Counted from the stretch's first letter, positions 1 through 7,294 are shown. The stretch: DNA of 9,295 nt from JBGPBY01 sp041481485 (GCA_041481485.1 JBGPBY010000283.1:1-9295), one strand, 5' to 3'. The notes: generated by a model from the sequence alone, not told the origin. Numbers and translations: made by a program.

Positions 1-1334
1 AATTCCTTGGTTTGAACTTCGCGCCTGTACCCGAGCCCGAGGTCCTCATCCATCAGTTTGTGAATGGCCGAGCTGATCTTGTCTTCATCGCCGCGCGACT
101 TTGGTTCGACAGCAAATGCAATGACAGGCTCCACCCATTTCACTGCCGGATAGGTAATCTGGTGCGACTTGTCGGCCAGGGTGTCACCCGTTAGAGTTTC
201 CTTCAGTCTTGCGGCCGCGCCGATGTCTCCGGCTTGAAGTTTGCTGACCTGAACCAGTGTCTTTCCCTGAAGCGATGCGATCTGACCAAAACGTTCACTC
301 GCATTCCGATTGACGTTGTAGGGCTGCGTTTCTGCGCTGAGAACTCCGGAGTAGATGCGGAACAATGAAATTCTGCCGGTGAATGGATCCGAAAACGTCT
401 TGAAGACAAATGCGGTAAACGGCTCATTATCGGCTATCTTCCGCTGAACCTCTTTCCCCTGATAGTCCGTACCCGTCACGGTTCCGCGGGAGACGGCGTC
501 CGGCATGAAGCTCACCATCGCATTGAGGAGCTGCGCGATTCCAATATTCGCGGTGGCCGCTGCAAACAAGACGGGATAAATCTTCCCATCGGCGACCTGA
601 TTCTTCAGACCGCCGATCAATTCCTCATCGGAGAGCGAGCCGCTGTCGAAAAATTTCTCCATCAATTTCTCGTCGCTTTCTGCGACGGCTTCGACCAGCT
701 TTTCGCGATACTCCTGAGCCTGCATCGCAATGTCATCCGGAATCGTCGATTCCACGGATTTTCCCGATCCGTCCGCGGCGAAGACGAACGCTTTCATCTG
801 CACGAGGTCCACAATGCCTTTGAACTTCTTTTCGGCGCCGATGGGAAGTTGTATCGGAACGCAGGTCCGGCCAAGCCTCTGCTGGATGGATTCCATGACG
901 CGATCGAAGCTCGCCGTGTCTCGATCCATACGATTGACCAGGACCATTCTCGCGAGCCCAAACTCATCGGCGTAGGCCCATACCTTTTCGGTTTGAACCA
1001 TCACTCCGGCAATGGCATCGATGACGACCAGGGCAGAGTCCGCCACGCGCAGCGCACCGCGGGCTTCCTGGATGAAATTCCCGAAACCTGGAGTATCCAG
1101 AAGATTGATTTTGGTCTTGTTCCACTCGCAGAACGCGAGCTTCGCCGAGATGGTAATCTTTCGCTCGATCTCGTCTTCGTCGTAATCGGTTGGCGCGTTT
1201 CCGTCGTCCACCCGGCCCAGGCGATTTGTCGCACCGCTATCAAAAAGGATGGCAGAAATCAGCGAAGTCTTTCCGCTGCCCCCATGACCGACAATGCCCA
1301 CGTTACGGATGTTTTTCCCTTCGTATACGTTCAC
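1..1334 (-). CDS. fusA: Elongation factor G-like translational GTPase (N-terminal 444 residues, runs off left edge)
   Basis: Translated from the minus strand, this frame stays open from a GTG at 1334 to base 1. AGGAG lies 7 bases upstream of the GTG, which fixes the start. The G domain shows a P-loop GHGGSGKT (residues 16-23), a switch I ERKITI (57-62), G3 DTPGF (80-84) and G4 NRMD (134-137). Domain II follows at about 285-395, and the start of domain III (KISSAIHKLMDED) is reached before the window ends. Domains IV and V lie outside. The GHGGSGKT P-loop and the aromatic residue after DTPG place it with the EF-G-like paralogue group (FusA2-type) rather than the main EF-G, which has AHIDAGKTT and DTPGH; this is family knowledge applied by eye. 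Main EF-G drives ribosome translocation with GTP, but the role of these paralogues is poorly defined. The gene stands alone, without the rpsL-rpsG-tuf neighbours of the primary fusA. The symbol denotes family only. Confidence 0.93.
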   Translation of the reverse strand, partial: MNVYEGKNIRNVGIVGHGGSGKTSLISAILFDSGATNRLGRVDDGNAPTDYDEDEIERKITISAKLAFCEWNKTKINLLDTPGFGNFIQEARGALRVADSALVVIDAIAGVMVQTEKVWAYADEFGLARMVLVNRMDRDTASFDRVMESIQQRLGRTCVPIQLPIGAEKKFKGIVDLVQMKAFVFAADGSGKSVESTIPDDIAMQAQEYREKLVEAVAESDEKLMEKFFDSGSLSDEELIGGLKNQVADGKIYPVLFAAATANIGIAQLLNAMVSFMPDAVSRGTVTGTDYQGKEVQRKIADNEPFTAFVFKTFSDPFTGRISLFRIYSGVLSAETQPYNVNRNASERFGQIASLQGKTLVQVSKLQAGDIGAAARLKETLTGDTLADKSHQITYPAVKWVEPVIAFAVEPKSRGDEDKISSAIHKLMDEDLGLGYRREVQTKE

Positions 1335-1367
1335 GGGAATTCTCCTGGATAGTTTTTTGGAGACCAG

Positions 1368-1373
1368 AGCCTA
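1368..1373 (-). promoter_or_regulatory. Possible -10 box for the EF-G-like gene
   Basis: Read on the minus strand, TGTGCTAGGCT carries a TAGGCT hexamer that fits TANNNT, about 34 bases upstream of the GTG start at 1334. It would give a short leader that includes the AGGAG ribosome-binding site. I see no good -35 hexamer at the usual distance, so this is a weak call. Confidence 0.25.
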
Positions 1374-1409
1374 GCACAATCATTCTTGAAAACACTACCC
1401 TGCAGACGT

Positions 1410-1415
1410 TAGGCT
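1410..1415 (+). promoter_or_regulatory. Putative -10 box of a leaderless promoter before the M16-like gene
   Basis: TAGGCT (TANNNT pattern) ends 6 bases before the GTG at 1422, so transcription would begin at or next to the start codon. The same strand has TTGAAA at 1386-1391 as a possible -35, though at 18 bases its spacing is slightly long. No Shine-Dalgarno is present before the GTG. Over 17 bases, this segment and the one before the gene at 7070 match at 12 positions with identical spacing to GTG. Confidence 0.4.
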
Positions 1416-1421
1416 CACCGC

Positions 1422-3338
1422 GTGTGGATGCGCATCTTTACGCTGTTGTCGGCTTTCTTTGCCGGCGCTTCAACGCTTCAGAACGGCATCCAGATTTACG
1501 AGCTTCCTCAGGCAAAGTCCGGCACCGACGAATTTGACGTGATCGCGGGTTATCGTGCCGGTATTCGGAGCGAGGGCGATCCTTCCGGTGATCTTGCTGC
1601 GGTCGTCGCGGAATTTCTCAAGTCCACTCCATCCGCGCGCAGCATCGCGTTGGCCGCTTATGGATCGGGTGGAAAAATCGAATTCGTTTCTGACCTCGAA
1701 AGAACTGGAATTCAAGCGACGGTGCCGGCGTGGGCCCGGCCTGTGGTCGTATCATCGCTTTCGCAGTTCATTTCGGAAACGCCGCAGAAGCATCCCGAAT
1801 TGGTAGATCGAGCCATACAGGCGGTAAAGATTCAGAGGAGCTCAGCGGTCGATGTTCGCGTCCGAGTCGAGGGACAGCTGCGACTTGCCATGCTGGGATC
1901 TGGTTCCGGGCCCATTCTGAATTCAATCACCCGCATGGATGTCGAACAGTTTTTTTCGAACTACTACGGTACGGACAGAGTTTTCGTCGTCATGGGCGGA
2001 GATTCCCCGGACCTGAAGGCGGTGTCGCGGCGGAATTCTCTCGCGGCTGCCGAAATTACGGGAACGGAGAAATCGCATCGAGTTCCCGGAGCGGCGGATT
2101 TCCGTTTGGAATCGGACATGGACGAAGGTGCGGTCATCTTTGGAACCTCGGTTCCATCGATTTTCTACAGGAATTGGTATGCATTTCTGATGCTGGACCG
2201 CCTCGCGCAGCGCGTACTTTCAGAACAGCCGCGCACCATCCTCCGCCCTGCGCTCGAATCGTATTACTACACTCTGGAGGTTCCGGTTCCGTCGGGCCAG
2301 ACCGCAGAGTCTGTAGAATCGACGTTACGGGAAGAATTGAATCGGCTCCAATATATTCGCGCCTCGGACATCGATCTTGAAGCGGCACGCCAGAATGCGA
2401 TCCAGTTTCTGGAAAGCAGCGAAATCCAGCGATGGTTCATCAGCCTGGGCGTTCCAGAGCGCCGCCTGGAAGGCCTCGAATGGGTGAGGTCATTTTCTGC
2501 GGACGACATGCGCGCAGCCGCACGCGATCTGGTCGAGTCGAAACCCGTTGTTGTGAGCTGGTCTCCTAAAGTGCGAGTTCTTAGACTTCAGGTGGAGAGT
2601 CTCTCGAAGGGAGAGGAAATCAAGGCCGCGCCCACTCCGCAATTGCCGGTTCATTCGGATTTGGTTCGCAACTCTGCCTTCCCTCCGCACCTCGACCCGG
2701 CGTTTATCGAAAATGTCCCAATGCGTTTGAAGTCGGGAGTGAGCGTCGTGCAAAGCAGCGCGCATGCAGTATTCACAGCACCCGATTCGTTGCGCTTTCT
2801 GGAAAAGAGTTCAGATCCGGAATCCATACAGAGGGATTTCGGAGCAATCCGGGCCGATCGTATTCTGGTCCTGGCGCCGGCCTCCTTGCTGGAAGAAACG
2901 AAAGAAGTGTGGTCGCACTTTCGAGGCAACGACGGAGATTCGACTCCCGTTATCATTAAAGGAAAAGTAACTAGCGCCTATGTGCCTGCACTTCTTGTTC
3001 TCAAGATGATGCTGGATCGAAGGTTGATTGAAGCCGGATTGCGGGATGACGTTCGGCTGAATATTCGAGTCATCGATGGCGCTCTGCTTTCCGTCCACGG
3101 AACGGATTCCAATCAAATTCTCGTCAAAAAATGGATCGATGAAATCGCATCACGTCCCGCAGCGGAGCCGGACCTGGAATGGGCTCGGGAAGCAGCGATT
3201 CATCACCTCAACGATTTCCAGGTGGAACTTCAAAGCATTGCCTGGGAATGGAACTCGATCGGAGTCCTGACCGATTTTCATATGGTTTCTCCGTCTCAAA
3301 TTCAGGACGTCGCAAAGTTGAGTCTTCTTTCGCTATGA
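1422..3338 (+). CDS. Secreted M16 (insulinase/PqqL-like) family protein lacking the zinc motif, probable pseudopeptidase
   Basis: The protein is 638 residues from GTG 1422, or 636 from the in-frame ATG 1428. A short hydrophobic N-terminus (residues 3-17) looks like a signal peptide, so the product is probably periplasmic. The M16 fold is recognisable from LQNGIQIYELP (19-29) followed by YRAGIRSEGDPSGDLAA, the position where active enzymes carry HxxEH. Here that stretch reads AVVAE (60-64), so both zinc histidines and the catalytic glutamate are gone, and no downstream ExxxE-like zinc glutamate is apparent. The segment TRMDVEQFFSNYYGTDRVFVV (170-190) is the usual end-of-domain signature. A second M16-like half covers about 235-385, and a weaker third region about 430-635. 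Active relatives pair catalytic and inactive chains, but no catalytic M16 gene is visible here. The last codons overlap the start of the hydantoinase-type gene by 4 bases (ATGA), indicating translational coupling. Function unknown: perhaps a binding or scaffold protein. Confidence 0.85.
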   Translation: MWMRIFTLLSAFFAGASTLQNGIQIYELPQAKSGTDEFDVIAGYRAGIRSEGDPSGDLAAVVAEFLKSTPSARSIALAAYGSGGKIEFVSDLERTGIQATVPAWARPVVVSSLSQFISETPQKHPELVDRAIQAVKIQRSSAVDVRVRVEGQLRLAMLGSGSGPILNSITRMDVEQFFSNYYGTDRVFVVMGGDSPDLKAVSRRNSLAAAEITGTEKSHRVPGAADFRLESDMDEGAVIFGTSVPSIFYRNWYAFLMLDRLAQRVLSEQPRTILRPALESYYYTLEVPVPSGQTAESVESTLREELNRLQYIRASDIDLEAARQNAIQFLESSEIQRWFISLGVPERRLEGLEWVRSFSADDMRAAARDLVESKPVVVSWSPKVRVLRLQVESLSKGEEIKAAPTPQLPVHSDLVRNSAFPPHLDPAFIENVPMRLKSGVSVVQSSAHAVFTAPDSLRFLEKSSDPESIQRDFGAIRADRILVLAPASLLEETKEVWSHFRGNDGDSTPVIIKGKVTSAYVPALLVLKMMLDRRLIEAGLRDDVRLNIRVIDGALLSVHGTDSNQILVKKWIDEIASRPAAEPDLEWAREAAIHHLNDFQVELQSIAWEWNSIGVLTDFHMVSPSQIQDVAKLSLLSL

Positions 3339-5326
3339 AGACCATTCGCATTGGAATCGACACAGGCGGCACGTTCACGGATTTCGTTGTCATTCGCGGA
3401 AACTCCATTGAAGTCTTCAAGGAATTTTCCACACCGGGGAAACCGGATGAAGCGATATTTCAGGGACTGGCCAGGCTGGAGCTTTCCACCGCCGGCGAAG
3501 TTATTCATGGTTCGACGGTCGCTACAAATGCCTTGCTCGAGCGGAAGGGTGCGCGTACGGCTCTGCTGACCACCGCGGGCTTTGAAGACGTTGTGGTCAT
3601 CGGAAGACAGACTCGCCGTGAACTCTATAATATTTTTGTAAAACGTCCGGACCCTCTTGCCCCTGAGGAATTGCGCTTCGGCATCGCCGAGCGGATTCTA
3701 CATAATGGGACGATCCATTTGCCTCTCGACAGAAAACAGGTGCGAGAGTTTGCGGCTTCTTTGCAGCGAAACCGGGTAGAGTCGGTGGCGGTATGTTTGC
3801 TGTTCGCATTTACGAACAATGTTCATGAAGAAGCGATCGCTGAAGAATTGAGTTTTCTCGGAATTCCGATTTCGCTGTCTTCAAGGATCCTCCCCGAATA
3901 TCGCGAATTCGAACGAACGTCGACGACGCTGATCAATGCGTACCTCGCGCCCATAATGAGCGAGTACCTGACAAATCTGGATGAACGCATGAAAAGCGAA
4001 CTTGCAGGCAGCTCGCTTCGAGTCATGCAGTCCAACGGAGGTGCGGTACAGGCGCGCACTGCAGCGGAGTCTCCGGTGCGTACGATTGTCTCGGGTCCGG
4101 CTGGCGGTGTTGTCGGTGCTTTTCAAATTGCTTCGCAGAGCGGATATCGCAACATCATCACGTTCGACATGGGAGGAACATCCACGGATGTGGCGTTGTG
4201 CGACGGACAAATCCAGGTCACCCACGAAGCGGAGATTGACGGACTTCCGGTTGGAATTCCAATGATCGACATTCACACGGTCGGTGCCGGAGGAGGATCT
4301 GTTGCGGAAATGGATGCGGGCGGCGCGCTTCGCGTCGGGCCTGAAAGCGCCGGATCGGAGCCTGGACCGATTTGTTACGGCCGTGGGGAGCGTTTCACGG
4401 TGACGGATGCCAACGTCGTTCTCGGACGTCTGCCGGTGCGGTTTTTTCTGGGTGGAACGGTTCCACTTGCGGCTGATCGAATTCCGCCGGCGTTGGCAGC
4501 CATGGCGTGGACGCGCCCGTGGAAATCCATTTCGTCGTTGGCGCAGGGCGTGATTGATGTCGTGAATAGCAACATGGAGCAGGCTATTCGCCTGATCTCA
4601 GTCGAGCGCGGTCACGACCCCGCAATTTTTGCGTTGTTTTGTTTCGGAGGGGCGGGTGGGCTGCATGCCGCCGATCTCGCGCGCGCCCTAGGAATCCCAA
4701 AGGTTATCGTTCCACTTCATCCGGGAGCGTTGTCGGCACTGGGATTGCTGCTTGCCGATGCGCGCAGGGACTATTCGCAGTCCATACGGATCGGCGCAGA
4801 ATCTGCAGCGTCCAAAATGCGTGCGGCATTGACGGTTCTGCGCCGAAGAGGAATGCTGGAGATGCAATCCGAAGGATTCACGTCAGGCCGCATCCGTTAC
4901 TCGGATGTCGCCGACATGCGTTACCACGGGCAGTCCTACGAACTTTCCATTCCTCTGTCGGGGCCATGGGCGAATTCGTTTGTGGACCGCTTCCACGAAA
5001 CTCATCAACAACGATATGGCTACTCCAACTCCAGCAAGCCAGTGGAGGTCGTCAACGTACGCACATCGTTTGTCGGTCAAACAAGGAAGCCGAAACTCCA
5101 AAAAGCGCAGAAGGTCACGGTTCCGGCCCGGCCACTCGAAAAACGCGATGTCTGGATAAATGGCCGCGCCGAAAAGACTCCAATATTCGACCGCTTGAAC
5201 CTCGGTTATAGTCAGGTGATTCGTGGCCCCGCGATTATCGGCGAATACAGCTCCACGACACTTGTGCCTCCGGATTTTGTCTGCAGAGTGGATTCTTACC
5301 TGAATCTGATTTTGGAAGGAGAATAG
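3335..5326 (+). CDS. hyuA: Hydantoinase A / 5-oxoprolinase family ATPase subunit (HyuA-type)
   Basis: The protein has 663 residues from the ATG at 3335, chosen because it overlaps the preceding stop as ATGA and places MKTIRIGIDTGGTFTD at the very N-terminus, as in the family. The frame extends upstream to 3179, but that part is the shadow of the M16-like gene. Visible signatures are phosphate-1 loop GIDTGGTFTD (7-16), HGSTVATNALLERKG (58-72), SGPAGG (253-258), phosphate-2 loop TFDMGGTSTD (276-285), TVGAGGGS (315-322), GSEPGPICYG (340-349) and the nucleotide-binding CFGGAGGLHA (436-445). The C-terminal HydA region ends near 660. Relatives are ATP-dependent amidohydrolases that open cyclic amides (N-methylhydantoin, 5-oxoproline), or acetone/acetophenone carboxylase subunits, and normally need a HyuB partner. 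No hyuB lies on either side; the neighbours are an M16-like protein and a lipoprotein. The substrate cannot be told from sequence. Length and motifs are normal, so the enzyme is probably functional. Confidence 0.93.
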   Translation: MKTIRIGIDTGGTFTDFVVIRGNSIEVFKEFSTPGKPDEAIFQGLARLELSTAGEVIHGSTVATNALLERKGARTALLTTAGFEDVVVIGRQTRRELYNIFVKRPDPLAPEELRFGIAERILHNGTIHLPLDRKQVREFAASLQRNRVESVAVCLLFAFTNNVHEEAIAEELSFLGIPISLSSRILPEYREFERTSTTLINAYLAPIMSEYLTNLDERMKSELAGSSLRVMQSNGGAVQARTAAESPVRTIVSGPAGGVVGAFQIASQSGYRNIITFDMGGTSTDVALCDGQIQVTHEAEIDGLPVGIPMIDIHTVGAGGGSVAEMDAGGALRVGPESAGSEPGPICYGRGERFTVTDANVVLGRLPVRFFLGGTVPLAADRIPPALAAMAWTRPWKSISSLAQGVIDVVNSNMEQAIRLISVERGHDPAIFALFCFGGAGGLHAADLARALGIPKVIVPLHPGALSALGLLLADARRDYSQSIRIGAESAASKMRAALTVLRRRGMLEMQSEGFTSGRIRYSDVADMRYHGQSYELSIPLSGPWANSFVDRFHETHQQRYGYSNSSKPVEVVNVRTSFVGQTRKPKLQKAQKVTVPARPLEKRDVWINGRAEKTPIFDRLNLGYSQVIRGPAIIGEYSSTTLVPPDFVCRVDSYLNLILEGE

Positions 5327-5332
5327 AGACCC

Positions 5333-6346
5333 ATGGGATTGCGTTCTCGATCGCGGACAGCAGCAGCACTGCTGATTCTATTTCTCATTCCTTCTTGTCA
5401 ACGAGCCAACGGGGAAGTCTGGAAAGACTCCGATCCTTCCTACGTACCATTTCCTGTTCAAAATCTCATGGTGGCCTCAGACAATCGATTCGTTGGCTTG
5501 ACACTCGAAGAAAAGCCCGAACAGCCGGGGACTGCCACCGTCCGAGCAACTTATATTCTGGATTTGAAAACCGGGAACCACCGGCGTGTCGGGGCGGATC
5601 TCATGCTGATTTCCACTGTGGACCATCAGTTTATTTCTTTCGAAACCGATACTTCGTCCAACGCACCAACGCTGATTAACGGCCTCGAAACTGTTCGAAC
5701 ATTCGATATCGGCAAACACAATGGAGGATTCTGGAATCCGGCAACGAAGATAGCCATATTTGAAACCGGATGGCCATCCAATGCCGAAGGATTCAATACT
5801 CTGACCTTAGTCAACCTGGAATCCGGGGCCTTGACGAAGGTGCAAACCGCCACCGCCGAGTTGATCGGGGCGTGCCGAACCACTGGTCACTTTTACACCG
5901 AACACCATTTTGAAAACAGTGAAGGCGCTGATGAATATGATCCGGCGGGAAAATTTCTCAGCACTCTCCGTTCCGATCTTGCCGTGTATTCCGCCGGCTG
6001 TAAGTATGTTTTGCCATTTATCGCGTTGTCTCTTCATGGCCCCGACGATTGGGCAATCTACGATGCGCAAACTCATGCCAAACTCGCCGACTTTCCCTGG
6101 AATGAAGACGGAAAGAGCGATCTCCACTGGTTTCAAGCCTGGAACCCTCAGGACGATAGCCTGCTGTTGATGCATTCTTCGCTGGCCGCCACGAAGATGG
6201 ACACTCTGGATGTCTATGACGTCGGCAGACAAAAGGTGGTGAAGAGCTGGCCCGATAGTGCCGACGCTTCTCCGACAGTCTGGTCCGGCGATGGCAAAGG
6301 AACGGTCACTGTTCGCGATCACCACATTGTGTTTGAACCCCTCTAA
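5333..6346 (+). CDS. Secreted lipoprotein, probable WD40/TolB-like beta-propeller
   Basis: The protein has 337 residues from ATG 5333, 6 bases after the hydantoinase-type stop, with AAGGAG at 5316-5321 (11-base spacing, inside the upstream gene). It begins with a basic N-region (RSRSR), a hydrophobic core and a lipobox-like IPSC with Cys22, so it is likely a lipoprotein exported by Sec. The rest is soluble and shows repeated beta-strand blocks of the propeller kind: ATYILDLKTGNHRRV, LTLVNLESGALTKV, DWAIYDAQTHAKLADFPW and DTLDVYDVGRQKVVKSWPD, followed by PTVWSGDGKGTVTV. These resemble TolB/YncE-type blades, although I cannot assign a named family. It is the third gene of the operon beginning at 1422 and has no recognisable catalytic motif. 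It may act as a binding or structural partner of the secreted M16-like protein; that is inference. Confidence 0.8.
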   Translation: MGLRSRSRTAAALLILFLIPSCQRANGEVWKDSDPSYVPFPVQNLMVASDNRFVGLTLEEKPEQPGTATVRATYILDLKTGNHRRVGADLMLISTVDHQFISFETDTSSNAPTLINGLETVRTFDIGKHNGGFWNPATKIAIFETGWPSNAEGFNTLTLVNLESGALTKVQTATAELIGACRTTGHFYTEHHFENSEGADEYDPAGKFLSTLRSDLAVYSAGCKYVLPFIALSLHGPDDWAIYDAQTHAKLADFPWNEDGKSDLHWFQAWNPQDDSLLLMHSSLAATKMDTLDVYDVGRQKVVKSWPDSADASPTVWSGDGKGTVTVRDHHIVFEPL

Positions 6347-6395
6347 AGCGGGGGACTGTCACTTTCGAGCCATGGATTGAATCTTTGTCCGGAAG

Positions 6396-6401
6396 TAACT
6401 T
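6396..6401 (+). promoter_or_regulatory. Putative -10 box of a leaderless promoter before the J-PilZ gene
   Basis: TAACTT (TANNNT) ends 5 bases before the ATG at 6407. The overlapping GGAAG at 6391-6395 could instead act as a weak ribosome-binding site with an 11-base spacing. Either reading favours the ATG at 6407 as the start. A -35 box is not clear: TTGAAT at 6377-6382 is too close. Confidence 0.3.
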
Positions 6402-6406
6402 GGCTT

Positions 6407-6988
6407 ATGGCGGATTACTCCATGAAAAATCGGCGCAATTTATATCGCTTGCTCCACGTGCAACCGGAAGCTCCCCTCGAAGTGGTCCGCAGCAGCTTCC
6501 GGGCATTGATGAAGGATGGCCGGCAGCATCCCGATCTTGGAGGCTCCAGTGCAGACGCTGTGCTCCTGATCGAAGCTTACGAAACCCTGGTGGATCCCAG
6601 ACGGCGTGCGGATTATGACCGCGATTTGCGAAAGAATTTTGCAAGGAGTTCCCATTCCGAGTCATCCGTCGCGGATGGAAATGAAAAGCCTGCGAGCCAA
6701 AGATCCTACAGACGAATGGAAAAAACAGGCGCCATTGTTTACCGTTCACATTCCATAAAAAACTCAGGACAAATGGTGGATCTGTCGCCGGGAGGGATGA
6801 TGTTTCTCTGTGCTGAAGATCTTCCTGTCGGCTACGTCATTCAGATTTCGAGTCCGCTGCTCGAAGCGACCGCTTCGGTAACGCAGTGCCGCAAAACGCG
6901 AAATGGCGAAAGCTATTTCGTGGGCGTGAAATTCATCGCCGTCAATTTCGAGAATCCTTCAGGAGTATTTATTTCAACAACGGCGTAG
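6407..6988 (+). CDS. J-domain (DnaJ-like) / PilZ domain fusion protein
   Basis: The protein has 193 residues from ATG 6407. The frame is open back to a TTG at 6377, and ATG 6422 is an alternative; 6407 fits the upstream signals best. The N-terminal region (about 11-75) is a J-domain: NLYRLLHVQPEAPLEVVRSS, an intact HPD at 41-43, and helix IV-like AYETLVDPRRRADYDRDL (57-74). A polar linker (about 78-97) joins it to a PilZ domain with RSYRR (99-103, RxxxR), DLSPGG (125-130, DxSxxG) and the closing SYFVGVKFI (169-177). J-domains stimulate DnaK ATPase through HPD, and PilZ domains with these two motifs bind cyclic di-GMP. The protein therefore has the parts of a c-di-GMP-responsive co-chaperone, which is inferred rather than shown. 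There is no signal peptide, so it should be cytoplasmic. It lacks the Gly/Phe and zinc regions of true DnaJ and appears monocistronic. Confidence 0.88.
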   Translation: MADYSMKNRRNLYRLLHVQPEAPLEVVRSSFRALMKDGRQHPDLGGSSADAVLLIEAYETLVDPRRRADYDRDLRKNFARSSHSESSVADGNEKPASQRSYRRMEKTGAIVYRSHSIKNSGQMVDLSPGGMMFLCAEDLPVGYVIQISSPLLEATASVTQCRKTRNGESYFVGVKFIAVNFENPSGVFISTTA

Positions 6989-7057
6989 GGAAGAAAGAGG
7001 GGACATAGAGACTGACGTTCCATATCCTCGCAATAAGAAGCGGTCACGTGCCCGTGC

Positions 7058-7063
7058 TAAACT
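7058..7063 (+). promoter_or_regulatory. Putative -10 box of a leaderless promoter before the small-ORF/nucleotidyltransferase pair
   Basis: TAAACT ends 6 bases before the GTG at 7070, with no Shine-Dalgarno between them. The sequence from 7056 to 7072 matches 1408-1424 at 12 of 17 positions, and both end in GCGTG with GTG as start codon. I see no clear -35. Confidence 0.4.
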
Positions 7064-7069
7064 CAGTGC

Positions 7070-7294
7070 GTGAAACCTGATTTCCTGCAAACGTCTCAGG
7101 CGCCAGACGGCGAACCCTTCCCAATGCCGGAAATCGATGACAATGGAGTTGATCGATCTCAGATTCGACGGCAGCTCGAACGTACACCCAGCGAGCGCCT
7201 GCGAGCGCTCGAGTCCGCACTTGCCTCGATAATACGGATTCGCAATGGCATCCGACAATCCCCAGTATCACGACATCCTGATCCGACTCTCTGA
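7070..7294 (+). CDS. Small helical protein, upstream partner of the nucleotidyltransferase
   Basis: The protein has 74 residues from GTG 7070; ATG 7124 (residue 19) is an alternative start giving 56 residues. The middle reads VDRSQIRRQLERTPSERLRA and continues LESALASI, a charged, leucine-spaced helical segment. From memory, short proteins with a 'DRxxIRxxLxLTPxERLxAL' pattern commonly sit directly upstream of small nucleotidyltransferase genes in Acidobacteriota and related soil bacteria; I could not verify this here. The last 50 bases overlap the next gene in a different frame, pointing to translational coupling. It could be the antitoxin or substrate-side half of the pair, or merely a conserved accessory subunit. 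No catalytic residues are seen. Confidence 0.6.
   Translation: MKPDFLQTSQAPDGEPFPMPEIDDNGVDRSQIRRQLERTPSERLRALESALASIIRIRNGIRQSPVSRHPDPTL

Noticed and set aside
849..1352. Plus-strand open frame of 167 codons opposite the EF-G-like gene
   Set aside because: The minus strand encodes an unbroken EF-G G-domain with all GTPase motifs. The plus frame has no family resemblance and is a codon shadow.
1730..2380. Plus-strand frame of 216 codons inside the M16-like gene
   Set aside because: It is rich in Arg, Gly and Ser with no motif, as expected for a shifted frame of a GC-rich gene. The M16 frame explains the region.
3179..3334. Upstream extension of the hydantoinase-type frame (52 codons)
   Set aside because: These bases code for the end of the M16-like protein, and homologues of the hydantoinase begin at the MKTIRIGIDTGG segment encoded from 3335.
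5807..6325. Minus-strand frame of 172 codons opposite the lipoprotein gene
   Set aside because: There is no start signal or family resemblance, and the plus strand has a lipoprotein signal with propeller-like repeats and good operon spacing.
6338..6354. CCCC-TCTAAAGC-GGGG as a rho-independent terminator after the lipoprotein gene
   Set aside because: The stem is only 4 base pairs with an 8-base loop and no T-run follows, so it cannot be supported as a terminator.
6377..6406. TTG at 6377 as start of the J-PilZ gene
   Set aside because: The additional 10 residues lie outside the J-domain, the TTG has no ribosome-binding site, and ATG 6407 has better upstream signals.
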